From an uncultured Clostridia bacterium (GTDB taxonomy: Bacteria > Bacillota > Clostridia > Christensenellales > Pumilibacteraceae): a stretch of DNA of 64,000 bases. The stretch lies in NCBI GenBank assembly GCA_947175335.1, contig CAMWMF010000004.1, positions 62,001 to 126,000 of the forward strand. Reading direction: 5' to 3'. A model generated the notes under the pieces. The model saw nothing but the letters and a program-made list of their open reading frames with translations. It ran no database searches and was not told the DNA's origin. The translations under genes and the position numbers were made by a program. Positions 44,301 to 52,147 of the stretch are shown in pieces. The first letter of the stretch is position 1, and the number at the start of each line of letters is the position of its first letter.

Positions 44301-44502
44301 TGTGTACGCGTGCGACGGTTATACCGTAGTTGCCAATAATCAAACCGTCGCCCCTTCGTCAAGCGTAAAACGCACGGCGCTCAGTAATTTGTGCTCGGCG
44401 CAATGGATAGAAAGCAACTTGGAGTTTGATACCGATTCGGTTTGGAAGGTTATAGACGAGTTGCCTAAGCTTGCTGGATTTCAAAAAGGAGATAATGTGT
44501 AA
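41350..44502 (+). CDS. XRE-family HTH fused through a membrane span to InlB-type and GLUG repeats
   Basis: A 1050-residue protein with an unusual layout. Residues 1-67 are a Cro/C1 helix-turn-helix ('YTQRQIADKLNVSYQAVSKW'). A Pro/Glu-rich linker (about 80-130) leads to one membrane span (about 141-163). The exterior part carries about five Listeria-Bacteroides (InlB B-type) repeats, e.g. 'GYKFDGWYAD'...'ITLYGKW', 'GYKFDGWKIG' and 'YVFMGWECND', followed by GLUG-type repeats ('MVGLFGSMYGTVKNIGI', 'YFGGLIGEFSGG', 'CVGGLVGSLG'). The order implies a DNA-binding head inside and an adhesin-like sensor outside. The stop overlaps the next ATG by one base. The family parts are clear; the signalling idea is inference. 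Confidence 0.82.
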   Translation: MRDYGGALRKLRKHYDYTQRQIADKLNVSYQAVSKWENGTNQIDIDTMRRLCSVFDLTSDDFMRIADGVEVSMVLKTAVRQQSEPTPNTERESVILPESKPMSESVPEPKPTHEPTHVAHADDKCIEVAAPPTKKNMETIPAILALCLFAVIVIFTIVTCVTFIPRRKSVLPKTVSVKLMDGDKVFWQKELPFGATITVPSTDKDGYKFDGWYADVELSTAKPLPTTAYADITLYGKWRISNSYTIRFIDYYGRSTMPDLTVKIGESVKLPKSTYKNSDGKQMLYWRTSTGATYEDGDVVKDLAKRDGDVVKLTASWDAICVLLTYDGNGGVSYYHDDDSIEFYSDSQIKIDSTGWHKMGYTLAGWTIDGKLYKNGDWYTSGTHCVANKTAVAVWAPNTYNISYKCYFYDINGNMAWHSECKHKLKTEEFVYDESGYVVYNPYATEHLGYELGDISGMKVGEEYELDMPMTIDFRVNWYPKSYDNVTIEIENDEGMQTYKNVYSWVYATDIEEEVRNLIGNEIQKKSGHTVDECTVYLNGEEYDGDYKYITTDEDDEIRICFTQTMNSYDLTLSGYYDNSGIGAKIIDEATLQYDEEYTLPTPPARVGYKFDGWKIGDELYEAGTVVSKLAEYGSINVTIQWTAIQYGITFDVDGDAELVTPQIVKYDEKFKMPKCPISKSDYVFMGWECNDKAYPADLQVSNITVVDNALLTFTAKWCEPYKGRGTEESPYRVDSYEQLFNLYLFAMQGTNNKAYYRLTADVDCENKSLYPIDGFSGVFDGDFHTVSNAKLNAGYFDSTANMVGLFGSMYGTVKNIGIDNYSINATNCKYVGALAAMVSGKGVVSQVWTSGNIVVKSNGYCYFGGLIGEFSGGTATNCYSDGTMAVTAVTDEFCKFCVGGLVGSLGFTSSFTKSMATVEHCYANVKIDINADGADVAGLVGAVDYGTVNSSFVMGSITAVGESFYAEWGQMLYPRSSVFTDGFVYACDGYTVVANNQTVAPSSSVKRTALSNLCSAQWIESNLEFDTDSVWKVIDELPKLAGFQKGDNV

Positions 44503-44966
44503 TGACCGAAACGATTAATAGTGAGTCGACTAAAAATATAGATCTCGTTTATACAGAAAGTTTTTGGACCGGTAGGCGACAACTGCGTTACGGCGAAATT
44601 GAGCTTACCCGCAAAAGTAACAAAAAGTTTGTAGGCGAAACTGACGGTGGGGAAGTAGAGTTTAGCGTGCATGGCAATAGGTTTAAAGGCATTTACGTCG
44701 AATCCGCGACGTTGCAAGGCCCTGTTTGCGTCGTGCGAAAGTTGACTGTGCTCGAATACATTTTGGCTGTATTGGTGCTGGTGCCCGCGCTTATTTTCGG
44801 CGCGGTCGGCGGGGCCGTGGGTGGTGTAATAGCTTGCGTCAACCTTTACGTAATGCCGAAAATCGAAACGCTGTGGCTTAAAATTACCGTAGCGTTGGAG
44901 TTTACGGCAGTGTCGGGATTTACCGCGTTTTGGATTGCGTATGCCTTTGGAACGTTATTTTGGTAG
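44502..44966 (+). CDS. Two-span membrane protein, unknown
   Basis: A 154-residue protein translationally coupled to the XRE-InlB-GLUG gene. The first 80 residues are polar with a beta-strand rhythm ('LRYGEIELTRKSNKKFVGET', 'VEFSVHGNRFKGIYV'); two spans follow (about 85-112 and 125-150), the first Gly-rich. No family is recognised. The one-base overlap suggests that the two proteins act together. Confidence 0.6.
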   Translation: MTETINSESTKNIDLVYTESFWTGRRQLRYGEIELTRKSNKKFVGETDGGEVEFSVHGNRFKGIYVESATLQGPVCVVRKLTVLEYILAVLVLVPALIFGAVGGAVGGVIACVNLYVMPKIETLWLKITVALEFTAVSGFTAFWIAYAFGTLFW

Positions 44967-45096
44967 TTAAAATCAAACGACTAAATTGTGTGTGCCAATA
45001 AGTATGCGCAGTGTATGCTTTGTGTTTTTATCGTATTTGGACGTATGATTTAATGTTAAAATCGTATGATTGTGACTATTATATTGCAAATAAGGA

Positions 45097-45125
45097 TTGA
45101 CCTTGCAAAAAAAATATGATATAAT
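45097..45125 (+). promoter_or_regulatory. degV promoter
   Basis: TTGACC, 17 bases, TATAAT. A small palindrome GTATAAT-A-ATTATAC (45156-45170) lies in the leader. Confidence 0.72.
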
Positions 45126-45213
45126 GTAATCGCATTGAATATGGATTTAGTGAAAGTATAATAATTATACGGCAGGTCCAAAAAACGAGCAAATACTGCA
45201 TGGCGGTGAAAAA

Positions 45214-46053
45214 ATGGTAAAATTTATTGTCGATTCTACTTTCGGATTGACGCGGGAGTACGTCGAGCAATACGATATAAAAGTAGTCAGCCTTACGTTG
45301 ACGCTTGGCAGCAAGGAGTATGACGAGGGCTTCCGCGAAATGTGGCCCGATTTTTACAAAAAGCTTGCCAAAAGCAAGACGGGCGGCAAAACATCCCAAC
45401 CGTCGCCCGAAAAGTTTAAAAAGGCGATTGATGAAATTTACGCGCAGGACGAGGGCAGCGAGATTTTGATTTTTACCATTGCGGATAGGCTTAGCGGCAC
45501 CATCGGCTCTGCAAACATAGCGGTTTCCGACTACGAGGGTAAAAAAATAGCGGCTGTCAATTCCGGTGAGGCGGGGCCTTCGGCACTTATGTTTATGCGC
45601 GAGATAGTAAAGGCGCAACAGGCGGGCGCAACGTTCGAGCAGCTTTTGGAATTAGCAGCCGACCTGCAACAGCGCATAGCAATGCAGTTTATACCCGCGT
45701 CGCTTACCGAGCTTGCTCGAGGCGGCAGGGTTAACAAATTGCTGTCCCGCGTCGGTAACATTCTGAAAATCAAACCGGTATTTGAGTTTGCAAAAAACGA
45801 TCTTTCCATTTATGCAAAAACACTCGGGTTCAACCGTGCGGCGGAAGCGGCAATCGCGCGCTTGCCGCAAAAGTTTGACAGCATAATGCTTTACTATATC
45901 GGCGACGACAAGTTTATCGAGCCGCTCAAAGCGCGCTTGGAAAGCAAGCTTGGTATTAAGGACGTAGAGGTAGAGCCTATGTGCCTTGTCGGCGGCGTGC
46001 ATATCGGTATAGGCACGGTCGGCATTGTAACGCTCGCAAGCAAAGAACAGTAA
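45214..46053 (+). CDS. DegV-family fatty acid-binding protein
   Basis: A 279-residue DegV (FakB-like) protein. 'KFIVDSTFGLTREYVEQYDI' opens the fold, 'KTSQPSPEKF' is the conserved T-S-Q-P lipid-head loop, and 'LTELARGGRVNK' and 'VHIGIGTVGIV' are further hallmarks. Family members bind a fatty acid and present it to the kinase FakA for phospholipid synthesis. FakA is not in this window. A GGCGG site precedes the start; the gene is followed by a strong terminator. Confidence 0.88.
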   Translation: MVKFIVDSTFGLTREYVEQYDIKVVSLTLTLGSKEYDEGFREMWPDFYKKLAKSKTGGKTSQPSPEKFKKAIDEIYAQDEGSEILIFTIADRLSGTIGSANIAVSDYEGKKIAAVNSGEAGPSALMFMREIVKAQQAGATFEQLLELAADLQQRIAMQFIPASLTELARGGRVNKLLSRVGNILKIKPVFEFAKNDLSIYAKTLGFNRAAEAAIARLPQKFDSIMLYYIGDDKFIEPLKARLESKLGIKDVEVEPMCLVGGVHIGIGTVGIVTLASKEQ

Positions 46054-46136
46054 TTCGGCACAGTAAATATAGCAAAATATAAACTCTCGGCATTACCGTA
46101 GTTCCCGTAGGGAATTTTACCACAGAGAATAAGTAT

Positions 46137-46178
46137 AGCGCACTATACCTTGCAAGCAAGGCGAGTGCGCTTTTGCTT
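46137..46178 (+). terminator. degV terminator
   Basis: AGCGCACT pairs with AGTGCGCT around an inner CCTTGC/GCAAGG hairpin, followed by TTTTGCTTT. Confidence 0.8.
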
Positions 46179-46247
46179 TACATTTTAATCTGATTATTGT
46201 ATAGTAATAGAGTGATAAACAGTAGTTTAACGAGGTGTTTGATATCA

Positions 46248-46730
46248 ATGCAGAATAATGAAATTGAAATACGCAGAGCAAAACTGTCTGATATTGAAAG
46301 AATTGACTGCTTGCTTTTTCAGGTACACAAAGTACACAGCGATGCGCGTCCCGACTTATTTGTTTCGGGGGCAAAAAAATATACTGACGAACAGTTAAGG
46401 CAAATTCTTAAAGACGAAACTAAACCCATATTCGTTGCAACCGAAAACTGCAAGGTGTTAGGTTATGCGTTTTGCGTGTTAATTAACAACGGCGACGAGC
46501 CGTCGCATACCGATAATACAACGCTTTATATTGACGATTTGTGCGTGGACGAAACTTGTCGCGGTAAAGGTATAGGCAAGCTGTTGTATAATTTCGTGGT
46601 TGAGTATGCCAAAAAATGCGGTTGCTATAATGTAACGCTTAATGTATGGGCGGATAATAAAAACGCAGTTGCTTTCTATGAAAAGATAGGGTTGCATATA
46701 CAAAAAATAGGTATGGAAAAGATATTGTAA
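46248..46730 (+). CDS. GNAT-family acetyltransferase
   Basis: A 160-residue N-acetyltransferase. 'IDDLCVDETCRGKGIGKLLY' is motif A (acetyl-CoA pyrophosphate loop), and 'LNVWADNKNAVAFYEKIGL' is motif B. The acceptor is unknown. The start at 46248 follows GAGG; the longer ORF-track start at a TTG is unlikely. It is flanked by terminators on both sides, so it is a single-gene unit. Confidence 0.82.
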   Translation: MQNNEIEIRRAKLSDIERIDCLLFQVHKVHSDARPDLFVSGAKKYTDEQLRQILKDETKPIFVATENCKVLGYAFCVLINNGDEPSHTDNTTLYIDDLCVDETCRGKGIGKLLYNFVVEYAKKCGCYNVTLNVWADNKNAVAFYEKIGLHIQKIGMEKIL

Positions 46731-46779
46731 GATAAATTTCAATTTATCTTACTTAATATGCAATTATCCGTAGATAGTA

Positions 46780-46811
46780 AAAGCCCTCGAATATGTTCGT
46801 TCGAGGGCTTT
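46780..46811. terminator. Bidirectional terminator
   Basis: AAAGCCCTCGAA pairs perfectly with TTCGAGGGCTTT around an 8-base loop between convergent genes. Confidence 0.85.
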
Positions 46812-46827
46812 GTAGTTTACTATTTAT

Positions 46828-47445
46828 TTACGGTTTGAAGCGGACGTCGACTACGGATATTTTTCCGCCACAGTCGGGGCAGGGTGCGCGGGCGGTGAGT
46901 CCGTCGAACATATAGCCCATATTCGCGTCGTTTACCAATGCAAGCTCGCTGTTGCAGTTGGGGCATTTGGGGGTGTAAAGGAAGGTGCGTTCTTTTTTGT
47001 CTTCCACCGAGCGTACCTTTAAGAACATGCCCTGCGTGAGTTTTTTGCACTTTCTGCAATAGAATATGCAGTTGAACGCCATAAAGCCCTCGGACATTTG
47101 CGCGGCTGCCCACAGTCCCATGCTCTTGTTAAGCCTGTCTATTTGGTCTTGCGTGTACTTGCCGTAAATGGTGCGGATATCTTCCGCGTCGAACAGGTTT
47201 ATGGACTGGGCACACACGTCGTAGTTTATCATAGACATTGCGTCGGCGTTGTTCATCATGAACGCCGTGCGCTGCGCCTCGTTTTTGTTCATAAGCATGC
47301 GGTTGACTGCTTCGAGCAGCTTATCCGCGTCGCGCTCGGGCATCTTTGCCATTGCGTCTTGCAGCATCGGCATGTCCTGCGCGCCTATCGTAAAGGTGTG
47401 GGTCTTTTCGCATTTGGCGCATTTAAAAGAAACGGTTTTAGTCAT
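46828..47445 (-). CDS. Cys-rich zinc-ribbon protein, unknown
   Basis: A 205-residue protein. The start at 47445 follows GAGG by 7 bases; the ORF-track start is upstream of it and lacks a site. CxxC pairs are visible at the N-terminus ('FKCAKCEKTH'), in the middle ('FYCRKCKKL' with 'PKCPNCNSE') and near the end ('APCPDCGGK'), enough for two zinc ribbons. The rest is helical and acidic. No known family is recognised. Possible nucleic-acid or protein-binding role, by analogy with other zinc ribbons. Confidence 0.6.
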   Translation of the reverse strand: MTKTVSFKCAKCEKTHTFTIGAQDMPMLQDAMAKMPERDADKLLEAVNRMLMNKNEAQRTAFMMNNADAMSMINYDVCAQSINLFDAEDIRTIYGKYTQDQIDRLNKSMGLWAAAQMSEGFMAFNCIFYCRKCKKLTQGMFLKVRSVEDKKERTFLYTPKCPNCNSELALVNDANMGYMFDGLTARAPCPDCGGKISVVDVRFKP

Positions 47446-47476
47446 TCTATTCCTCGTGCTATTGATTACTATATAC

Positions 47477-47505
47477 ATTATATCATGTCAAAAGTCATAA
47501 TTCAA
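47477..47505 (-). promoter_or_regulatory. Promoter of the zinc-ribbon gene
   Basis: Minus-strand TTGAAT, 17 bases, TATAAT. Confidence 0.6.
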
Positions 47506-47579
47506 GTATTTTTTCGACTTAATACTCAATTTCTTGTCGGGCAATTTGCCGAACACAAAAGGAGCACACTCATACTAAA

Positions 47580-48026
47580 ATGTTTGACTTCTTTTTCGAC
47601 AAAATGTATAATGATTATGTGGAAAACACGACTGTGCAAAGGCTGACGCCCGTCGGGCTGGCGTTTATAGGCGACGCGGTTCACACGCTGTACGTCAGGG
47701 AATACGTTACGGCGGCGAGCGACGGCGTTGTGGGAACGCTACACACCGCAGCGTCGCGACTGGTCAATGCCAAGTGCCAAGCCGCAGTGCTGGACGAGCT
47801 TATCAAGGCTAACGCGCTCACAGCAGGCGAGGCGGACATAGCGCGGCGAGCCAAAAACGCGCACCTGCATTCCAGAGCCAAAACGGCTTCGCCCGACGAT
47901 TACCACAAAGCTACGGCGTTAGAGGCGGTTATCGGGTACGTACACATGTCGGGTGATACCGAGCGCGAGCGCGAACTGCTTCGGCAATGCGTCGATATAG
48001 GTTTAAGAGTAACGGTAAAGCCGTGA
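47580..48026 (+). CDS. mrnC: Mini-ribonuclease III
   Basis: A 148-residue RNase III-like catalytic domain without a dsRNA-binding domain, which trims 23S rRNA precursors in Firmicutes. 'GLAFIGDAVHTLYVREYV' (catalytic Asp), 'RRAKNAHLHSRAK' and 'YHKATALEAVIGYVHMSGD' (catalytic Glu) are the family hallmarks. AAAGGAG lies somewhat far upstream, and Met9 is an alternative start. It leads into thyX and rlmB, in the Firmicutes-like grouping of mrnC with a 2'-O-methyltransferase. Confidence 0.92.
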   Translation: MFDFFFDKMYNDYVENTTVQRLTPVGLAFIGDAVHTLYVREYVTAASDGVVGTLHTAASRLVNAKCQAAVLDELIKANALTAGEADIARRAKNAHLHSRAKTASPDDYHKATALEAVIGYVHMSGDTERERELLRQCVDIGLRVTVKP

Positions 48027-48076
48027 AATAATAGACTTTTGTTGCTAAATAAGCAATACACTAATAAGGAACGATC

Positions 48077-48817
48077 ATGCAAGTCAAACCCAAGGTCAAA
48101 TTGATACGCTACACATCCGATCCCGAAGCGACGGTCGCGCTTGCCGCAAGGCTTTGCTATTCCGACAAAGAGCTGGACGATTTGACGGAAAACATCATGG
48201 CCAAGGACAACAGCAAGTTCATAGCCCGTCTTATGGACATGGGACACTTGTCGCCGGTAGAGCATGCGTCGTTCACGTTTTCGATAGAGGGCGTGTCGCG
48301 CGCGTTTTTGGCGCAAATCACGCGGCACAGGATAGCGTCGTTTTCGGTGCGTTCACAGCGTTACGTGTCGGAAAGCGCGTTTAACTATATTATCCCGCCC
48401 GCAATAGAAGCCATGGGCGCGGCGGCGGTCGCACGATACGAGGGGCAAATGGCTACCATGATGAACTGGTACCGCGACTGGCAAAGCGCGCTCGGTCACG
48501 GCGAATCGTCCAATGAGGACGCGCGGTTCGTTCTCCCCAACGCTTGCGAAACAAAAATGATAGTTACGATGAACGCGCGCGAGCTTATGCACTTTTTCGA
48601 ACTGCGCTGCTGCAACCGTGCGCAGTGGGAAATTCGCGCCGTGGCATGGATGATGCTGGAGGAGGCTATCAAGGTTGCGCCCAATCTGTTCAGTCATTGT
48701 GGCCCGGGTTGCGTTAACGGCGGCTGTCCCGAAGGCGCCAAGTCGTGCGGCAGGGCGGCGGAAGTGAAAAAGCAGCACAGCGAAATGCTGAAAAGCATAA
48801 ACACTGACAACAAATAA
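48077..48817 (+). CDS. thyX: FAD-dependent thymidylate synthase
   Basis: A 246-residue enzyme that converts dUMP to dTMP with flavin and methylene-tetrahydrofolate. The ThyX motif RHRxxSxxxxSxR is present as 'RHRIASFSVRSQRYV'. 'SPVEHASFTFSIEGVSRAF' and 'RELMHFFELRCCNRAQWEIR' complete the family pattern. The Cys-rich end ('CGPGCVNGGCPEGAKSCG') resembles some Clostridial members. AAGGAA precedes the start. It lies between mrnC and rlmB. Confidence 0.94.
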   Translation: MQVKPKVKLIRYTSDPEATVALAARLCYSDKELDDLTENIMAKDNSKFIARLMDMGHLSPVEHASFTFSIEGVSRAFLAQITRHRIASFSVRSQRYVSESAFNYIIPPAIEAMGAAAVARYEGQMATMMNWYRDWQSALGHGESSNEDARFVLPNACETKMIVTMNARELMHFFELRCCNRAQWEIRAVAWMMLEEAIKVAPNLFSHCGPGCVNGGCPEGAKSCGRAAEVKKQHSEMLKSINTDNK

Positions 48818-48830
48818 ACGGCGGTAGCAT

Positions 48831-49559
48831 ATTAAAATCTTCGGCAAAAACGCCGTTATCGAACGGCTTAAAAGCGGCGGCGGATTCATCCGCATAGAGC
48901 TTAGGGAAAGCGCGGACGAGCGCACCACCGAAATAGTTACGCTCGCCAAACGCGCGGGCGTGCCATATCGGTTTTGCGACAAAAAGTGCTTGGACAGGGC
49001 GGCGGAGGGCGCCGTTCATCAAGGCTGTATCGGCTACGCGTCCGACTTTCAATATTGCGATATCGACGACATTTTTGCGCTAGCCGAAAGCCGAAACGAG
49101 CAGCCGTTTATCGTAATTCCCGACGGCATAGAGGATCCGCACAACCTCGGCAGCATACTTCGGTCGTGCGAGTGCGGCGGCGTTCACGGCGTAATAATCG
49201 GCAAGAACAGACAGGTAGCCGTAACCGACACCGTAATCAAGGTGGCGGAGGGCGCGGCGGAATACGTTAAAGTCGCGCGAGTGGTAAACGTAAACGACGC
49301 CATACGCGAGATTAAAGAGCGCGGCGTGTGGGTGTACGCACTCGACATGGGCGGCGAGGACATTTACAAAGCTAATCTATCGGGCGCGGTCGCGTTGGTT
49401 GTCGGCGCGGAAGGCAAGGGAGTATCAAAGCTCACAAAGCAGCTTTGCGACGGTGTGCTGTCGCTCCCGTTGCGCGGCAAAATAAATTCGCTCAACGCTT
49501 CGGTGGCGGCGGCGCTCGGAATATATGCGCGCATAGCGCACGACGATATAAATTCGTAA
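48831..49559 (+). CDS. rlmB: TrmH/RlmB-family 23S rRNA 2'-O-methyltransferase, ATT start
   Basis: A SPOUT methyltransferase. The core is 'EDPHNLGSILRSCECGGVHG', then 'VALVVGAEGKGVSKL' and 'LPLRGKINSLNASVAAALG', which form the knot that binds S-adenosylmethionine. The ORF track begins at an internal GTG (48960), but the same frame is open upstream and encodes the family N-terminus ('KIFGKNAVIERLKSGG'). A stop lies at 48825 and the only initiation-like codon in the right place is ATT at 48831, seven bases after a GGCGGT site. So translation seems to start at ATT, or the base has mutated from ATG. Thirteen bases after thyX. Confidence 0.82.
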   Translation: MKIFGKNAVIERLKSGGGFIRIELRESADERTTEIVTLAKRAGVPYRFCDKKCLDRAAEGAVHQGCIGYASDFQYCDIDDIFALAESRNEQPFIVIPDGIEDPHNLGSILRSCECGGVHGVIIGKNRQVAVTDTVIKVAEGAAEYVKVARVVNVNDAIREIKERGVWVYALDMGGEDIYKANLSGAVALVVGAEGKGVSKLTKQLCDGVLSLPLRGKINSLNASVAAALGIYARIAHDDINS

Positions 49560-49574
49560 ACGAATTTGTTAAAT

Positions 49575-49635
49575 AACCGCTATCGCGGTTGTGATATGCG
49601 CCTTGGCGCGTGATATGTTCGGCGGTACGCCGAAC
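49575..49635. repeat. Series of three small hairpins spaced by TGATATG
   Basis: AACCGC/GCGGTT, GCGCC/GGCGC and GTTCGGC/GCCGAAC follow one another, separated by copies of TGATATG. They lie between rlmB and tpiA and may act as terminators or REP-like elements. Confidence 0.6.
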
Positions 49636-49678
49636 ATTAAGAACAAATAACAATTCATTTTATCAAAAAGGAGATATT

Positions 49679-50431
49679 ATGAGAAAGCCCATCATTGCGG
49701 GAAACTGGAAAATGAACAAGACGGCGGCGGAGTGCCGCGAGCTTATAACCGCGCTTGCGCCCAAAGTAACTGACGCCAAGTGCGACGTGGTGGTGTGCGT
49801 GCCGTTTACCGATATCGCGCTTGCCGCCGAGCTTACCAAAGGCACCAATATCAAAGTCGGCGCGCAAAACATTGCGTGGGCGGACAACGGCGCGTTTACC
49901 GGCGAGATTTCCGCGGCGATGTTAAAGGAAGCGGGCGCGACCTACGTTATTATCGGTCACAGCGAACGCCGCCAATACTTCGGCGAAACGGACAAGACGG
50001 TCAACGCTCGGCTTGTTCAGGCGCTCAAAAACGGCTTTAACCCTATCGTGTGTGTGGGCGAAATGCTTGCAGAGCGCGAGGGTGGCAAGACCGAAACGGT
50101 GTGCCGCACGCAGGTTGTCGGCGCGTTCGAGGGAATAACCGCCGAGGACGCCGCTAAAGTCGTTATAGCGTACGAACCCGTTTGGGCTATCGGCACCGGC
50201 AAGACGGCTACCGACGAGCAGGCCAACGAAACGATAGGCTATATCCGCTCGGTCGTTAAAGAGCTGTACGGCGCGAAAATTGCCGACGGTATGCGTATTC
50301 AGTACGGCGGCAGCATGAACGCCAAAAACGTCGACGGACTTATGGCGCAAGACCAAATCGACGGCGGACTTATAGGCGGCGCCAGCTTAAAACCGGATGA
50401 TTTCGCATATATCGTCAATGCTGCAAAATAA
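49679..50431 (+). CDS. tpiA: Triosephosphate isomerase
   Basis: A 250-residue glycolytic TIM-barrel enzyme interconverting dihydroxyacetone phosphate and glyceraldehyde-3-phosphate. 'IAGNWKMNKT' has the catalytic Lys, 'IIGHSERRQYF' the His, 'IAYEPVWAIGTGKTA' the Glu and flexible loop, and 'GGLIGGASL' the phosphate site. The start at 49679 has AAGGAG 5 bases upstream; the ORF-track start is within the hairpin region. It is followed by gpmI. Confidence 0.97.
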   Translation: MRKPIIAGNWKMNKTAAECRELITALAPKVTDAKCDVVVCVPFTDIALAAELTKGTNIKVGAQNIAWADNGAFTGEISAAMLKEAGATYVIIGHSERRQYFGETDKTVNARLVQALKNGFNPIVCVGEMLAEREGGKTETVCRTQVVGAFEGITAEDAAKVVIAYEPVWAIGTGKTATDEQANETIGYIRSVVKELYGAKIADGMRIQYGGSMNAKNVDGLMAQDQIDGGLIGGASLKPDDFAYIVNAAK

Positions 50432-50474
50432 TATATAATATATCAATTTTGTAATTTACCAAGAGGTTAAAATA

Positions 50475-51992
50475 ATGAACGCACTTATTATTCTCGACGG
50501 ATTCGGCTACAACCCCGACGACTACGGCAACGCGGTAAAAAAGGCTAAAAAGCCGTTTATCGATATGCTCATGAATAAGTACCCGCTTACGTACATCAAC
50601 GCGTCGGGTTACGCCGTTGGCTTGCCGGAAGGGCAGATGGGCAACAGCGAGGTAGGTCACCTCAACCTCGGCGCAGGTCGGGTTGTGTACCAGGATATCA
50701 CCACAATCGACGACGCCATCAAAAACGGCTCGTTCGGCAAGAACTCTGCGTTCAATGCGGTTATCGACGCGGTCAACGCCAAGGACGGCGCGGCGCTGCA
50801 CTTGGTCGGACTTTTGAGCAACGGCGGCGTTCACAGCATGAACACCCACCTCTATGCACTGCTCGAGCTGTGCAAGGCGCGCGGCGTGAAAAAGGTGTAC
50901 GTGCATTGCATTACCGACGGCCGCGACGTTCCGCCCGATTCGGGCAGAGCGTTCATACGCGAGCTTGAAGAAAAATTGAAAGAAGTCGGCGTGGGCGCGA
51001 TAGCGACCGTTGTCGGCAGATATTATTATATGGATAGGGACAACCGCTGGGAGCGCGTGGCGCGCGGCTACAACGCGGTGTTCGCCGCGTCGGGCAAGCA
51101 CTTTTCCACAGCCGATTCGGCAATAGCATCCAGCTATGCCGCAGGCACTATGGACGAGTTTGTCGAGCCCGTCGTTATAGGCGACTACAAGGGCTTGAAC
51201 GCGGGCGACGGCATGATATTCTACAACTTCCGCGCCGACCGCGCACGTCAAATTTCCCGCGCCATAACCGAGCCCGAGTTCGATTGCTTCGAACGCATGG
51301 GCGGCTATAAGCCTATCACATACGTCGGCATGACACAGTACGACGTTACGCTCAAAAATATACTTACGGCGTTCCCGCCGCGCCACTTAAAGAACACGCT
51401 CGGCGAATACCTTGCGGCTAAGGGCTACACGCAGGCGCGCGTTGCCGAAACCGAAAAGTACGCGCACGTTACCTTCTTCTTTAACGGCGGCGTGGAAAAA
51501 CCCAACGACAACGAAACGCGCGTGCTTGTTGCAAGTCCCAAGGTCGCTACTTACGACCTTCAACCGGAGATGAGCGCATACGAGGTTGCCGACAAAGCGG
51601 TGGAGCAGGTGGAAAGCGGCAAGGACGTGCTTATACTCAACTTTGCCAACTGCGACATGGTAGGACATACCGGCGTTATGAACGCAGCCGTTAAAGCTGT
51701 GGAAGCCGTTGACGAGTGCTTGAAAAAAGTAGTGGAAGCGATTTGGAAGAGCGGCGGCACGGCAATAGTCACCGCCGACCACGGCAACGCCGAAGTTATG
51801 AAGTTCGAGGGCGGCTCGCCTTGCACCTCGCACACCACCAACGTCGTTCCGCTCGTCGTTGCAGGCGACAAGTATTTGGGCGCCAAGCTCAAAGAGGGCA
51901 AAGCGCTTTGCGACGTAGCGCCCACACTGCTCGACATTATGGGCGTGGAAAAGCCCGAGGAAATGACGGGCGAGAGCATAATACAAAAATAA
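50475..51992 (+). CDS. gpmI: 2,3-bisphosphoglycerate-independent phosphoglycerate mutase
   Basis: A 505-residue Mn-dependent enzyme of lower glycolysis. 'ILDGFGY' and 'GQMGNSEVGHLNLGAGR' (with the phospho-Ser) form one metal site; 'YNFRADRARQISRA' and 'ADHGNAEVM' are other hallmarks. The length is normal. It lies 43 bases after tpiA and is probably cotranscribed. The stop codon abuts a heptamer repeat and then a terminator. Confidence 0.97.
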   Translation: MNALIILDGFGYNPDDYGNAVKKAKKPFIDMLMNKYPLTYINASGYAVGLPEGQMGNSEVGHLNLGAGRVVYQDITTIDDAIKNGSFGKNSAFNAVIDAVNAKDGAALHLVGLLSNGGVHSMNTHLYALLELCKARGVKKVYVHCITDGRDVPPDSGRAFIRELEEKLKEVGVGAIATVVGRYYYMDRDNRWERVARGYNAVFAASGKHFSTADSAIASSYAAGTMDEFVEPVVIGDYKGLNAGDGMIFYNFRADRARQISRAITEPEFDCFERMGGYKPITYVGMTQYDVTLKNILTAFPPRHLKNTLGEYLAAKGYTQARVAETEKYAHVTFFFNGGVEKPNDNETRVLVASPKVATYDLQPEMSAYEVADKAVEQVESGKDVLILNFANCDMVGHTGVMNAAVKAVEAVDECLKKVVEAIWKSGGTAIVTADHGNAEVMKFEGGSPCTSHTTNVVPLVVAGDKYLGAKLKEGKALCDVAPTLLDIMGVEKPEEMTGESIIQK

Positions 51993-52022
51993 TTCGGAAT
52001 TCGGAATTATGAATTCGGAATT
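51991..52022 (+). repeat. Heptamer repeat, AATTCGG type
   Basis: AATTCGG, AATTCGG, AATTATG, AATTCGG, AATT. It overlaps the gpmI stop codon and sits directly before the terminator hairpin. Confidence 0.8.
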
Positions 52023-52050
52023 GAGGACGGCGATAAGCCGTCCTCTTTTA
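52023..52050 (+). terminator. tpiA-gpmI terminator
   Basis: GAGGACGGC pairs with GCCGTCCTC around GATAA and is followed by TTTTAATTT. Confidence 0.88.
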
Positions 52051-52097
52051 ATTTGTAATAATTACATAAAACTTGTAAAAACTGTCGGCAAACGGCA

Positions 52098-52126
52098 TTG
52101 AACGGCGTAAATACACATGTTACATT
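52098..52126 (+). promoter_or_regulatory. Promoter of the 459-aa membrane protein
   Basis: TTGAAC, 17 bases, TACATT. Confidence 0.6.
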
Positions 52127-52147
52127 ATTAGTAAGAGGATTATAGCA

